From NCBI GenBank assembly GCA_003552525.1, contig PUNF01000005.1, positions 1 to 46,205 on the forward strand: 46,205 nt of DNA, in the 5' to 3' direction. A program made the position numbers and the translations under genes. Position 1 is the stretch's first letter, and the number at the start of each line of letters is the position of its first letter. The stretch comes from Clostridia bacterium (GTDB taxonomy: Bacteria > Bacillota > Sulfobacillia > SLMV01). Below, one piece after another: positions 1 to 8,483 of this stretch. The notes beneath the pieces are model-generated. The model did not search any database and had not been told where the DNA came from. It saw only the letters and a program-made list of their open reading frames with translations.

Positions 1-473
1 AGGTTGGGTGGGGTCCCCATTAACGAGGTCATGCCACCGACCAGTGATCCGAAGGCCAGGGGCATAAGGATCTTTGAGGCAGGCCAGCCCTTCTGGCGGC
101 TTACCCCGATCACCACGGGAAGGACCAGCGTGATCGCGGCGATGTTGTTCATGAATCCGGACATGAGGGCCACCGAGATGGCTCCGAGGGCCGCCAGGCC
201 ACCGACACTCTTCGCGGTCCGACCCAACCATATGCTCAGCGGTTGTATCACGCCGCTACGTTGCATCGCGTCACTGATGATGGTCAGGGCGGCGACGGTG
301 ATCACAGCCGGGTTGGAGAAACCAATGGAGATCTCCCCCTCGGGAATGAGCCCGAAAACGGCGAGGGCGAACAGTGCGAGCACGGCCACCAGGTCGTAGC
401 GCAACCATTCGGTGATGAAGGCCGCGAGGATGGCCAGCAAAATGACGGATACCAGTATCATGTCACCGCTCAT
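1..473 (-). CDS. SLC13/DASS-family permease, N-terminal part (cut by window edge)
   Basis: The first 157 codons of an integral membrane transporter are visible; the rest lies beyond position 1. The ATG at 473-471 follows a GGAAGGAG site at about 478-485. The visible part is strongly hydrophobic, with helices around residues 4-20, 26-41 and 47-60. It carries the family-like stretches GFSNPAVITVAALTI (about 49-63), MNNIAAITLVLPVV and GGMTSLMGTPPN at the edge. The last resembles the GTxxN substrate/sodium-site loop of SLC13/CitT/YfbS-type carriers. The substrate (dicarboxylate, sulfate or other anion) cannot be told from this half. It is oriented away from the CPBP protease at 665 and separated from it by about 190 bases, so it may be the last gene of the same leftward unit. 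Confidence 0.8.
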   Translation of the reverse strand, partial: MSGDMILVSVILLAILAAFITEWLRYDLVAVLALFALAVFGLIPEGEISIGFSNPAVITVAALTIISDAMQRSGVIQPLSIWLGRTAKSVGGLAALGAISVALMSGFMNNIAAITLVLPVVIGVSRQKGWPASKILMPLAFGSLVGGMTSLMGTPPN

Positions 474-664
474 ACGTGCTCCTTCCCTGCCGGTTTCGAT
501 GGGCTCGCGGACGGATGCATGGCACGCGTCCGTATCGGGTGACGCTCACCGGTGGCGAAACGTTGCCCAAAAGCATCATCTCCTTCGCCATCCTGCGGTC
601 GTGGGCCTTGGGGGCGGGATCCTTTTCCCTGCGGCCCAATCGCCGCGTTCGGGGCCGTCGTCCA

Positions 665-1516
665 TCAGTCCACCGGGACCCTTGCTTTCGCCATGTCCCC
701 CGCATCGACCGGAGAGAGGCGGAAGAGCAGTCCGGCGATGATGGCGAACACGGGGAACCCGGTCAGTCCGACGGGGTTCGTCCAAAACAGTCCCACCGTG
801 GGCAGGAAAGCGCCCCCCAAAAAAACCGTGGCGTTAAAGGTGGCGTGGGCGAATCCCGCGACGACGGCACTTTGCGATTTCAAGCGCAGCCAGATCAGTA
901 TCGTGCCCAGGGGGATCATCGTGAGGGTCATGGCGAATACACCCGCCACGGGGGCATCCGGGAAGTTATGTCCCATCAGTATGAGGGGTGCGTGCCAAAG
1001 GCCCCAGGTTACCCCGCTGATCAGTATCGCCGGGGCCAAGCCGTGCGGCAGAAGACGCGCCACGAGGTAACCCCGCCAGCCGAACTCTTCGCCCAGCCCG
1101 AAGACCATGGTCTGCACGGGGCCCAGGATGAAGATTACCAGCACCAGTACCGGCGTCGAGATCTCAACGGATGGCAGCCAAGCAGCCAGCCCCTCTCGCA
1201 TCGGGACCAGTTTTCCAAGTCCCGTGACGGTACACAACAGTGCGTGGAGGGCGTGGGCACCGAGGATCACCCCGTAGGCCACAAGGTAATACCGGAGTTT
1301 TCCCCACCGCATCCCGTATTCGCGAAGCGTGCGTCCCTCCCGCCGCGCGAACACGCCGGCGACGATCCCGGGCACGAGCATCTGGGCGGGGACCAGCACC
1401 GCGGCAGCGGATGCTTCCAGGCCACCCTGAAGATAGAGGAAGAGGTTCAGGGCGAAGGTAAACCCAAATACCATGTAGACGTAGTTCCTCGTTCGGATAT
1501 CCCATGCACTCGGCAT
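665..1516 (-). CDS. CPBP-family intramembrane metalloprotease
   Basis: Predicted 283-residue polytopic membrane protein of the CPBP (CAAX protease and bacteriocin-processing, Abi) family. The family signature is present: LGEEFGWRGYL supplies the EExxxR motif, and WGLWHAPLILMGHNFP supplies the second conserved histidine block. Further hydrophobic helices follow to a short C-terminus. I chose the ATG at 1516 because GGAG at 1525-1522 is well placed for it; a GTG two codons earlier at 1522 is possible. In bacteria these proteases are linked to peptide processing, bacteriocin immunity or membrane protein cleavage, and nothing nearby fixes the substrate. It lies 77 bases downstream of the BPL_N-type gene in the same direction and may be cotranscribed with it. 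Confidence 0.85.
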   Translation of the reverse strand: MPSAWDIRTRNYVYMVFGFTFALNLFLYLQGGLEASAAAVLVPAQMLVPGIVAGVFARREGRTLREYGMRWGKLRYYLVAYGVILGAHALHALLCTVTGLGKLVPMREGLAAWLPSVEISTPVLVLVIFILGPVQTMVFGLGEEFGWRGYLVARLLPHGLAPAILISGVTWGLWHAPLILMGHNFPDAPVAGVFAMTLTMIPLGTILIWLRLKSQSAVVAGFAHATFNATVFLGGAFLPTVGLFWTNPVGLTGFPVFAIIAGLLFRLSPVDAGDMAKARVPVD

Positions 1517-1593
1517 GTGCACTCCACTCCCCGCATTATGATGGGCAGTCCGGCGTCGCCGTCGCCCGGTTCAACGACCGATCCATGCACATA

Positions 1594-2853
1594 TTATCTG
1601 TTGATCGCCCAGGAAACCACGGCGTGCAGCCAGGGCCACTGGGCACCGGAACCTCCCTCGAGATCGAAGACGTTCTGTTGGTGATCGTAGCCCATCTCCG
1701 GGTGCGGACCGATGAGGACGACGCGCCCGTCGCCGTGCCCGGCGGCCGCGACGGCGATCTCGCCCGTTTCTTCGTAGCGGGCGAGGATCGTGATCTCTTC
1801 ATCGGGCACGAGGTAGGGCCCGTCCATATAGTACATGTCCAGGGTGTCGTCGTCTCGTTCGAAATTGGAGGCGGGCCCCTCGGATCGTACCGGGGTGGTC
1901 GAGCCCCAGGGGCCGAGTGCTGCCACGGGACCCACCGCTTTCCCGGGGAAGAGGGCCAGCGACTGTTCCCGCTCGCTGCCGTCCCAAACGGTGGTGGCCG
2001 CCGCGTAGTAGGCGCCGGCGCAGCTGCCGAAGAAGACGCCGCCGCCGGCCACGAAATCGCGCAGGGAAGCCTCGTCATCGATCGCGGCCCGATACTCCGC
2101 GCTAAATCCGCCCGGGAACCATATCGCGTCAAACCGCTCGGCAAGGGTGTGCATTTCATCCTCGGAGAAGCGGTCATGGGGTATGTCGTAGTGGTCGAAA
2201 AATTGCGCGATGGCCCGGATATTCTCGCCCCAGGAACCCTCCCCGGCGTAGATACCGACGCGCGGCGGCGCGGGAGGCTCGGGCTCGGGTGGTGCGTCAA
2301 GGTGAATGAGGGTGATGTCCGGTCGATGCATGGACTGGCGGCGCACGACGCCCAGCAGCGATCGGAGGGTGTTGCCCCGCGCGACCGTGCACCCGCCTGC
2401 ACCTTCTACCGGATAGGAACGCCAAGCGAGCAGGGTTTCGATCACGGTGGGGATCGAGACGGCCCGCACGTGCAATCGACCCGACTCGTCGCGGTGGGCC
2501 TGTACCGGATGCCACGATACGCCGTCGCGCGTGGTTTCCGCGGCGGCGGGAGCGTTCTCTGCGGTTGGCAGGAACACGGTGGCGCTTGAATCCAGTAGCC
2601 GGGTCCAGCCCCCGGCGACATACTCGTCGCGTGCCGGGGGCAGGCGCGGGACGCCCGGGCCAATGCGGGCCGATCTGCCCAGATCCGGGGCGGGCAGGGT
2701 GGTTTCAGTCCCGGTTATGCCCACGTAGTCCGGCGGCCAGGTGTCGATGTTTGATCCGGTCCCTGGTGCGGCGACCACGGTGGATGTGGCCAGTAGCAGG
2801 CACAGGATCAGGGTCGCTGCGAGCCCCCAATAGGTTATGCTGTCGCGGGCCAA
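1594..2853 (-). CDS. Secreted BPL_N / class I amidotransferase-fold protein
   Basis: The open frame runs far upstream, but translation most likely begins at TTG 2853-2851, eight bases after GGGAGG at 2867-2862; this gives 419 residues. The N-terminus is a signal peptide (TYWGLAATLILCLLLATSTVVAAP), so the protein is exported. From about residue 205 it has the BPL_N fold (biotin-protein-ligase N-terminal-like, glutamine-amidotransferase superfamily): GIYAGEGSWGENI, an IWFPGGFS turn, the nucleophile elbow FFGSCAGAYYAA with Cys278, and IGPHPEMGYDH near the end. The first 200 residues are a proline-rich region with no recognised domain, apart from a possible leucine-rich segment. Family members are poorly characterised; the fold suggests hydrolysis or an inactive binding role, not biotin ligation, since no ligase domain is present. 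Confidence 0.75.
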   Translation of the reverse strand: MARDSITYWGLAATLILCLLLATSTVVAAPGTGSNIDTWPPDYVGITGTETTLPAPDLGRSARIGPGVPRLPPARDEYVAGGWTRLLDSSATVFLPTAENAPAAAETTRDGVSWHPVQAHRDESGRLHVRAVSIPTVIETLLAWRSYPVEGAGGCTVARGNTLRSLLGVVRRQSMHRPDITLIHLDAPPEPEPPAPPRVGIYAGEGSWGENIRAIAQFFDHYDIPHDRFSEDEMHTLAERFDAIWFPGGFSAEYRAAIDDEASLRDFVAGGGVFFGSCAGAYYAAATTVWDGSEREQSLALFPGKAVGPVAALGPWGSTTPVRSEGPASNFERDDDTLDMYYMDGPYLVPDEEITILARYEETGEIAVAAAGHGDGRVVLIGPHPEMGYDHQQNVFDLEGGSGAQWPWLHAVVSWAINR

Positions 2854-3117
2854 GGGGCATGCCTCCCTTCCCGTCCACGGTTCCCCGTGGTGCGCTCGAT
2901 CGAACCATCCTTTTTCGTAAAGGCACTGAATCCTCCCGGCGTTCCCTTCCTTCATCGTATCGTATCCCGGGTATCCGGTGCCCGGGCGCAGAAACATCGT
3001 CCCCCCGCTTGCGGCCCCCGGGGCCATGAGGGGACTTTCCCCAACATGATATCGTAGAGGCGGTACAGATATCCGCGCGGATGGCGTGAGACCGCGACGA
3101 GGAAAGGGGTCGTATTC

Positions 3118-3591
3118 GTGGGCGATGATGCCAACCTGAAGTTGATGGCGGACCTCTTCGCCGAGATGGCCGGGGAAGTGACCGGGTGTTTTGGTGAAGA
3201 GGGGGAGGCAGCGGTTCGCAGGGCGGTAAGGCGCTTTGGGCGTCGCCGCGGCGAGACCATGGCCCGGCGCGTTCTCGATGCCGGCAAGCCCCTCGACGTG
3301 GCGCACTACATGGAGTACTACGACATGGCCCGGGCCCAGGGCTTCTCCATCCGGACCGATCGTGGACCGGGTTGGGTGGAACAGGTCTTTGCACACTGTC
3401 CCCTCTGGGCAACCTGGGAAGAAGGAAACCGGGAAAGCGAGGGCTACCTGTATTGTCTGGAGATCGATGCAGCCATCGTCGAGGGCTATAATCCCCGGAT
3501 GCGTTTCATCCACCATTGCCACTTTCGCGATGCCGGGTACTGTCACATGCGGTTCGAGGACCCGGCCGAGGGCGACGAGCACGCCCGATGA
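3118..3591 (+). CDS. L-2-amino-thiazoline-4-carboxylate hydrolase-like protein
   Basis: 157-residue soluble protein starting at GTG 3118 behind GAGGAAAGGGG. It matches the pattern of the ATC-hydrolase-like family: an N-terminal helix with GEEGEAAVRRAVRRFGRRRGE, a central HCPLW, then YCLEIDAAIVEGYNP followed by a histidine/cysteine-rich end (FIHHCHFRDAGYCHMRFED). Members named after the Pseudomonas cysteine-biosynthesis enzyme hydrolyse the thiazoline ring, but most family members in anaerobes are untested and many probably bind ligands or metals. It stands alone, divergent from the BPL_N gene and closed by a clear intrinsic terminator at 3627-3647. The family call is fairly firm; the reaction is not. 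Confidence 0.72.
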   Translation: MGDDANLKLMADLFAEMAGEVTGCFGEEGEAAVRRAVRRFGRRRGETMARRVLDAGKPLDVAHYMEYYDMARAQGFSIRTDRGPGWVEQVFAHCPLWATWEEGNRESEGYLYCLEIDAAIVEGYNPRMRFIHHCHFRDAGYCHMRFEDPAEGDEHAR

Positions 3592-3626
3592 TGTCCCCGC
3601 AAGCGGATGGAGTCAAGTGTCGCCTT

Positions 3627-3647
3627 GCCCATCCGGATGGGCTTTTT
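3627..3647 (+). terminator. Rho-independent terminator
   Basis: The 7-bp stem GCCCATC/GATGGGC with a CG turn is followed directly by five T residues. It lies 36 bases after the ATC-hydrolase-like gene and ends that unit before the next promoter. Confidence 0.9.
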
Positions 3648-3668
3648 CGGTCCGGCACCCGGCATGGT

Positions 3669-3677
3669 TGATACAAT
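3669..3677 (+). promoter_or_regulatory. Extended -10 promoter for the 3747-6833 operon
   Basis: TG at 3669-3670, one base, then TACAAT at 3672-3677 forms an extended -10 element just after the terminator and about 70 bases before the first start codon. No good -35 hexamer is seen. The same TGnTACAAT pattern occurs before the FMN riboswitch at 25303. Confidence 0.55.
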
Positions 3678-3746
3678 AATAGGGCCAAGAAAATGTAGAT
3701 GAGAAGAGCGTAGAATGTGACGAATGACGAAGGAGGAGATGTTCGC

Positions 3747-3953
3747 GTGAAGATGCGAAACGCCATCGTCCTGTCCTTGGTCCTGTTATTCGCAGTACCG
3801 AGCGTGGCCCACGCATACCTGGACCCGGGTACGGGCAGCCAGGTGTTCCAGATACTCATCGCGGTGTTTGTCGGAGCGGGTTTCACCCTGAAGGTATACT
3901 GGCGGCGGATCAAGGCGTTTTTCCGCCCGGAATCCGAGTCGTCCGATGAATAG
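3747..3953 (+). CDS. Small YLDPGTG-motif membrane protein
   Basis: 68-residue protein starting at GTG 3747, eight bases after GGAGGAG at 3732-3738. It has an N-terminal hydrophobic segment ending VAHA that could be a cleaved signal peptide, then the motif YLDPGTGSQVFQI, a second membrane segment, and a basic tail (KVYWRRIKAFFR) with an acidic end. The YLDPGTG motif recurs in short proteins of unknown function beside methyltransferase and sulfatase-like genes; I recognise the motif but know no biochemical role. Its stop overlaps the start of the methyltransferase by 8 bases (3946-3953), so the two are translationally coupled. The motif right after the predicted export signal suggests it acts at the outer face of the membrane, perhaps as a scaffold for the downstream enzymes. 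Confidence 0.8.
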   Translation: MKMRNAIVLSLVLLFAVPSVAHAYLDPGTGSQVFQILIAVFVGAGFTLKVYWRRIKAFFRPESESSDE

Positions 3954-5313
3954 GGAGCCGGCGTCCTACCGGGATCCGGCCGGCTTCTTGTTCTGGCGAA
4001 ACGGGGTGTTGTACCGGCAGGTGAACCGGCGGTACGCACCCCACTATCGCAGGCTCATGGACTCGGGCCTGTACGAAGACCTCAGCGATCGGGGTTGGCT
4101 GGTTTCCCACCGTGAAACGGAGGAACCTCCAGCCGATCCCGATCGCGCACAATGCACGATCGCCCCCCGGCGCCTTCCCTTCATCTCGTACCCCTACGAG
4201 TGGTGCTTCGAGGCGCTCAAGGATGCCGCCCTGCTCACCCTGTCCATACAGGAGAAAGCCCTCGAATACGATATGGTGCTCAAGGATGCCAGCGCGTACA
4301 ATGTGGCTTTCGACGGCAGTCGTCCCGTGTTCATCGACACCCTTTCCTTCGAGTGCTACGAAGAGGGTGCGCCCTGGATCGCGTACCGACAGTTCTGCGA
4401 GCACTTCCTCGCGCCCCTCGCGATGATGGCCCGCGCGCACGTCGATCTCGGTCGCCTGTTGGCGGCGAACGTGGAAGGGGTTCCGCTCGCGGCCGCCAGC
4501 AGAGCACTCCCCTGGAGTACCCGGCTCTCCCCGGGGATGCTGATGCACATCCACCTGCACGCCCGGGGGGAGGAGCGCCTGGCCGAGTCGGGGGATGCAT
4601 CGGGCAAGCGCATGAGCCGCAGGGCGCTGGAGGGCCTGGTCGATAGCCTGCGCGGGGTGGTCGGGGGGCTACGATATCAACCCCGGGGAATCTGGAGCGA
4701 CTACTACGATGGATCCTCTTACACGGAGGAAGGTTTTGCCGATAAGGAGGCGGCGGTACGAGAGTACCTCGGGCGCCTGGATCCCGGTACCGTGTGGGAC
4801 CTGGGCGGGAATGTCGGGGTGTTCAGTCGCATCGCCGAGGAAATGGGCAGCGCCGTCGTCTGTATGGATGCGGATCCCGCCTGCGTGCAGCTACACTACC
4901 TCGAGAATCGCCGGGTGGACAGCGGGGTACTGCCGCTCTTGGTCGACCTTACGAACCCGAGCCCGGGTCTCGGCTGGGAAAACCGCGAGCGTCGACCGTT
5001 GCTCGAGCGGGGTCCCGCCGATGCCATCATGGCGTTGGCCCTGGTCCATCACCTGGCCATCGGGCATAATGTGCCATTGCCGTCAGTGGCCGCTCTGTTC
5101 GCGAAGACGGGGCGGGATGCCATCGTCGAATTCGTCCCCAAGGAAGATCACCAGGTGCAAAGGATGCTCCGCGACCGCGCGGACATCTTCGACGACTACC
5201 ATGCCGACGCTTTCGAAGCCGCCTTTTCGTCGCACTTCGTCATCGAAGAGCGAAGGGAGATGCGCGATACCGATCGCGTGCTCTACCTGATGCGAGGACG
5301 CGACCCAAGTTGA
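3946..5313 (+). CDS. Class I SAM-dependent methyltransferase, two-part
   Basis: 455 residues. The N-terminal half (about 1-235) is a conserved non-catalytic module: RDPAGFLFWRNGVLYRQVN, LKDASAYNVAFDGSRPVFID and a helical run to about 235. The C-terminal half is a Rossmann methyltransferase with motif I VWDLGGNVGVFSRIA at about residue 284, the acidic ribose-binding end VVCMDADP, and a later MALALVHHLAIGHN that fits the motif IV/post-I region. No membrane segment is visible, so it is presumably cytoplasmic. The start overlaps the small YLDPGTG gene and the TGA overlaps the TTG start of the sulfatase-like gene, making a tightly coupled trio. The context suggests modification of an envelope polymer or lipid-linked intermediate; the substrate is unknown. 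Confidence 0.8.
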   Translation: MNREPASYRDPAGFLFWRNGVLYRQVNRRYAPHYRRLMDSGLYEDLSDRGWLVSHRETEEPPADPDRAQCTIAPRRLPFISYPYEWCFEALKDAALLTLSIQEKALEYDMVLKDASAYNVAFDGSRPVFIDTLSFECYEEGAPWIAYRQFCEHFLAPLAMMARAHVDLGRLLAANVEGVPLAAASRALPWSTRLSPGMLMHIHLHARGEERLAESGDASGKRMSRRALEGLVDSLRGVVGGLRYQPRGIWSDYYDGSSYTEEGFADKEAAVREYLGRLDPGTVWDLGGNVGVFSRIAEEMGSAVVCMDADPACVQLHYLENRRVDSGVLPLLVDLTNPSPGLGWENRERRPLLERGPADAIMALALVHHLAIGHNVPLPSVAALFAKTGRDAIVEFVPKEDHQVQRMLRDRADIFDDYHADAFEAAFSSHFVIEERREMRDTDRVLYLMRGRDPS

Positions 5314-6833
5314 CGCGTGGCTTTCACCACCTGCTCGCGGCCCCATACTTCGTCTTGTTCCTGTTCTCGGTCAACGCCTATCAACTGGGCACCGACGTCC
5401 TCTGGGTTCCCCTCCTGGTATCGGCGGCCGGTGGCCTCCTGGCGCACATCGGGGCATATGTCATCCTGCGCCGGTGGCAGCAGGCGTCCCTTTTGGCCCT
5501 CGGGTTTTGGGTGCTCTTTTTGACCTATGGGCGGCTGGAGGGCATCCTGGCCGGTGTGCTCCCTGCGGGAATGTCCGCCCCGGTGGTGGGTGTCGCCTAC
5601 CTTGCCCTGCTCCTGCTGGCCTACCGTGCGCTCTCGCGGACCCGGGGCGACCTCCACGCAGCCGTCCGCTTTTGCAACATCGCCCTGGTGGTCCTTTGTC
5701 TATTGGCGGTGGGAAACATCGCCCACTACACCTTCCGGAGCGCTCGGGTCGCGGACGAACACGAGGCGATGGATCCGGGCTACGGTGTCATCTCCCTCGA
5801 CCTCCCCGATCCGGCACCCGACATCTATTACATCGTGTTGGATGGTTATCCGGCCGGGGATATCCTCGAGGCGGTCTACGATTACGACAATCAATACTTC
5901 CTCGACGCGCTCGCCTCGAAGGGATTCTACGTGGCCGAATCGAGTCGAAGCAACTATCCGCTCACGTTCCTCTCGTTGGCCTCGGCACTCAATTTCCGTT
6001 ACCTGGATGAATTGCCCGAGATCCTGGGCACCGCTTCCATGGACCAGGCCATCCCGCACGATTTGATCCGGGAGAATGATCTCGTGCGGACCCTCCAGTC
6101 GGCCGGTTATCGGTTCGTGCATTTTAACTCGGGGTGGGGACCGACGACGCATAATCCGCGGGCGGATGTCTCCCACCGGTTTGGACGCCCCGGGGACCAG
6201 TTCCCGGCGGCCCTGCTTGATCCGACGCCGCTGGCCGGATGGGCGGAGGCGTCGGCCCGTCGCCGGATCCTCGAGACCTTCGATGCCCTACCCGCGGCCA
6301 CGGAGGGGCGAGACACCCCCACCTTCGCATTTGCCCACATCATGCCGCCCCATCCGCCCTATCTCTTGGACCGGGACGGGAAACCGCTGCAGGGCGGAAG
6401 TCTGCACATGACGGGGCCGGTGTGGAGCGATCGCGCGGGCTACACCGAGCAAATGCGCTTTGTGAATCGCCGGGTCCTCGGGATGATCGGGGAGATCCTC
6501 GATACCGCGCAAGGGGAGACGGATCCGATCATCCTCCTGCTATCCGATCACGGTACGGCCTACCGGGCCGAGGTCGGCCCGGGTGGATGGGGGGAGCCGT
6601 CCATGGATTTTGTCCGGGAACGGACCAGCATCCTGGCGGCCCTGCACGTACCCGACTCGGTATGTGATGCGATGTACCCCGAAATCACACCGGTCAATGC
6701 CGTCCGGGCGGTGTTGCGGGAGCACCTCGGCGCTCCGCTCGACCCCCTTCCCGATCGCGTGTACTTCTCCGATTACCATGCGCCCTATGACTACCGGGAT
6801 GTCACCGATCTCGACACCGTTGATCTCCCCTGA
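5310..6833 (+). CDS. Membrane-anchored sulfatase/phosphoglycerol-transferase-fold enzyme
   Basis: 507 residues beginning at TTG 5310, whose TGA overlap with the upstream gene implies coupling. The first 150 residues contain about five hydrophobic helices. The rest is an exported alkaline-phosphatase-superfamily domain: DIYYIVLDGYPAGDI with the first metal aspartate, an NYPLTFLSLAS segment near where the nucleophile is expected, FAHIMPPHPPYLL, and LLLSDHGTAYR with the second metal Asp-His pair. LtaS/OpgB/EptA-type enzymes share this build, but no family-specific motif decides between phosphoglycerol transfer, phosphoethanolamine transfer and hydrolysis. It probably works on the outer face, on glycans or lipids modified with help from the two upstream proteins. 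No clear terminator follows. Confidence 0.75.
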   Translation: MTRGFHHLLAAPYFVLFLFSVNAYQLGTDVLWVPLLVSAAGGLLAHIGAYVILRRWQQASLLALGFWVLFLTYGRLEGILAGVLPAGMSAPVVGVAYLALLLLAYRALSRTRGDLHAAVRFCNIALVVLCLLAVGNIAHYTFRSARVADEHEAMDPGYGVISLDLPDPAPDIYYIVLDGYPAGDILEAVYDYDNQYFLDALASKGFYVAESSRSNYPLTFLSLASALNFRYLDELPEILGTASMDQAIPHDLIRENDLVRTLQSAGYRFVHFNSGWGPTTHNPRADVSHRFGRPGDQFPAALLDPTPLAGWAEASARRRILETFDALPAATEGRDTPTFAFAHIMPPHPPYLLDRDGKPLQGGSLHMTGPVWSDRAGYTEQMRFVNRRVLGMIGEILDTAQGETDPIILLLSDHGTAYRAEVGPGGWGEPSMDFVRERTSILAALHVPDSVCDAMYPEITPVNAVRAVLREHLGAPLDPLPDRVYFSDYHAPYDYRDVTDLDTVDLP

Positions 6834-7102
6834 TCTACCTGGTGGCCGCGACGAATCCGTGGCGAATATCGCACGGGTTCCAATCCCGCGAAATCCGGGG
6901 AAAATGCAGCAATCCCGCATCCTGTAACACTTCCTTCGGACCAGTGGGTCGCGACGGGCATTCTATTCCAACGGTGGGTGCAGAAAAGAAACATACCGGT
7001 AACATCGTGCCCGCAAGGATTCTGTGTCGAGCCGACGAATAAGATATTCGTATGTATACGTCTTGTTGGACAGGGTTTACCAAAATCAATAGGGGGTTGA
7101 AC

Positions 7103-8386
7103 ATGAGGGTATCGAAACGGATTCTTACTATCGCGTTGATCACGATCTTCACGCTTTCCATCGCATCCACCGCCTTCGCCGCCGACATGGAAGAGGCAAT
7201 GGAGAAGGCCGAGGTGCTTTACGCGCTCGACCTGTTCCTCGGGGTGGATCCCGACGTTTTCACGCCGAACCTCGAGGGTGCCACGGATCGCGCCGCGGCC
7301 ATGGTGATGGTGGCGCGTGCGCTGGACTGGGTGAACGCGGAGGACTTCGACGAGGATATGGTCAGCGACTTCACTGACGTTCCGGATTGGGCCGAGCCAC
7401 ACGTGGCCTACGCCGTCGAGCAGGGCGTCACCGTGGGCATTGGCGACGACCTGTTTGGCAACGACCTGGATGTCACCGAGCGCCAGCTGCAGACATGGTT
7501 CGACCGCGCCCTGGGCCGCGGGGATGCCACCGAGACCTGGGAGGCCAACGAGGCGCTCGATAACGAGACCGCCCTCATTCGTGCCGACCTGGTGCTCGCG
7601 ACCTGGGACGCGTTGCAGGAGATCCCCGAAGGCGCCGAAGCATCTCTTATCGCCACCATCGCAGGGGATGACGAGGACATGATGTACACGGCCATGGTGG
7701 GTGGGCTCATGGAGCCCCTCGAAGTCGACATCGATCCCGATGACTACGAGGTTACCGTCGCCGAATCCGACATGGGCTACTACCTGGGTGGGGACACCCT
7801 GGAGGTCACCGTGAACGGCCTGGAGCCCCTCACCGCGCAGACCGTCAGCATCTGGATTCACACCGGCGGCCCCGGCTTCCCTTTCCACAGTCCCATTTTC
7901 GAGGGCATGGAAGATGACGAGCAGATCGCCGGCGTCGTTGCGCCCGACGGCAGCTTCACGTTCTCGGGCGTTCTCAAGGAGGACATGCCGGAAGGGTCCA
8001 TCGAACTCGTCCCGGATGGATACGGCTACAGCATCGACGAAACCCTGCAGATTCCGTTCGATGAAGACCACACGGTTGTCTACGGGGATAGCGATATCGG
8101 CTCGGAGGCAGCCACCGTCATCATCAACGATGGCGAAGCCCTCGTGCTCGAAGTGGGCGAGGAATTCGACCTCTCGACGGTCCTCGAGGTGCGGGACCAG
8201 TACAACCAGGTGTTCACCGGCGAGATGGAGGGGACCTGGTCCAGTAGCGACGAAGAAATCGTGAGCGTGGACGAGGAGACCGGCGTCGTCACCGCCGAGG
8301 CCGAGGGTGAAGCGACCATCACCTTCAGCATCGTCGACGGCCCGGAGGGTAGCGTGGAAGTGGAAGTTACCGCCGAAGAAGAGTAG
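7103..8386 (+). CDS. Secreted acidic protein with SLH-like and Big2 domains
   Basis: 427 residues from ATG 7103. The signal peptide is clear (residues 1-26, ending STAFAAD). Residues about 28-150 contain SLH-like repeats (YALDLFLGVDPDVFTPN, then FTDVPDWAEPHVAYAVEQG with VTVGIGDDLFGN), the kind that tie proteins to secondary cell-wall polymers. The middle (about 205-340) is beta-rich and acidic without a recognised name. Residues about 345-425 form a bacterial Ig-like Big2 domain (TWSSSDEEIVSVDEETGVVTA). It is strikingly rich in Asp and Glu throughout. It is probably an S-layer-associated or surface structural protein. It sits behind a 269-base leader region and ends in a strong hairpin shared with the convergent msrA. 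Confidence 0.78.
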   Translation: MRVSKRILTIALITIFTLSIASTAFAADMEEAMEKAEVLYALDLFLGVDPDVFTPNLEGATDRAAAMVMVARALDWVNAEDFDEDMVSDFTDVPDWAEPHVAYAVEQGVTVGIGDDLFGNDLDVTERQLQTWFDRALGRGDATETWEANEALDNETALIRADLVLATWDALQEIPEGAEASLIATIAGDDEDMMYTAMVGGLMEPLEVDIDPDDYEVTVAESDMGYYLGGDTLEVTVNGLEPLTAQTVSIWIHTGGPGFPFHSPIFEGMEDDEQIAGVVAPDGSFTFSGVLKEDMPEGSIELVPDGYGYSIDETLQIPFDEDHTVVYGDSDIGSEAATVIINDGEALVLEVGEEFDLSTVLEVRDQYNQVFTGEMEGTWSSSDEEIVSVDEETGVVTAEAEGEATITFSIVDGPEGSVEVEVTAEEE

Positions 8387-8418
8387 GCGCGGCCGCCCGC
8401 TCCGCGAGGTGATCACGA

Positions 8419-8453
8419 CGGGCCCGGGGTGGCCGCACGGCTCCCCGGGCCCG
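8419..8453. terminator. Bidirectional hairpin between convergent genes
   Basis: A perfect 11-bp stem, CGGGCCCGGGG against CCCCGGGCCCG, encloses a 13-base loop midway between the SLH-like gene (ends 8386) and msrA (ends 8484). Only a short T run follows on the plus strand, so termination is inferred from the stem and its position. Confidence 0.7.
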
Positions 8454-8483
8454 ATTTGCGCCTTGGCCCCGGCGGTAGGGCGG

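Noticed and set aside
476-1684. Long plus-strand frame opposite the CPBP gene
   Set aside because: The composition is low-complexity Arg/Gly/His, typical of a shadow of a GC-rich gene on the other strand, where clear family motifs lie.
1594-3582. Extension of the BPL_N gene to a 662-codon frame
   Set aside because: The extra N-terminal part overlaps the divergent ATC-hydrolase-like gene and the promoter region, and the TTG at 2853 has a good ribosome binding site followed by a signal peptide.
6871-6890. tRNA-like T arm before the SLH-like gene
   Set aside because: The loop TTCCAAT lacks the purine expected after TTC, and no acceptor or anticodon arm could be built around it.
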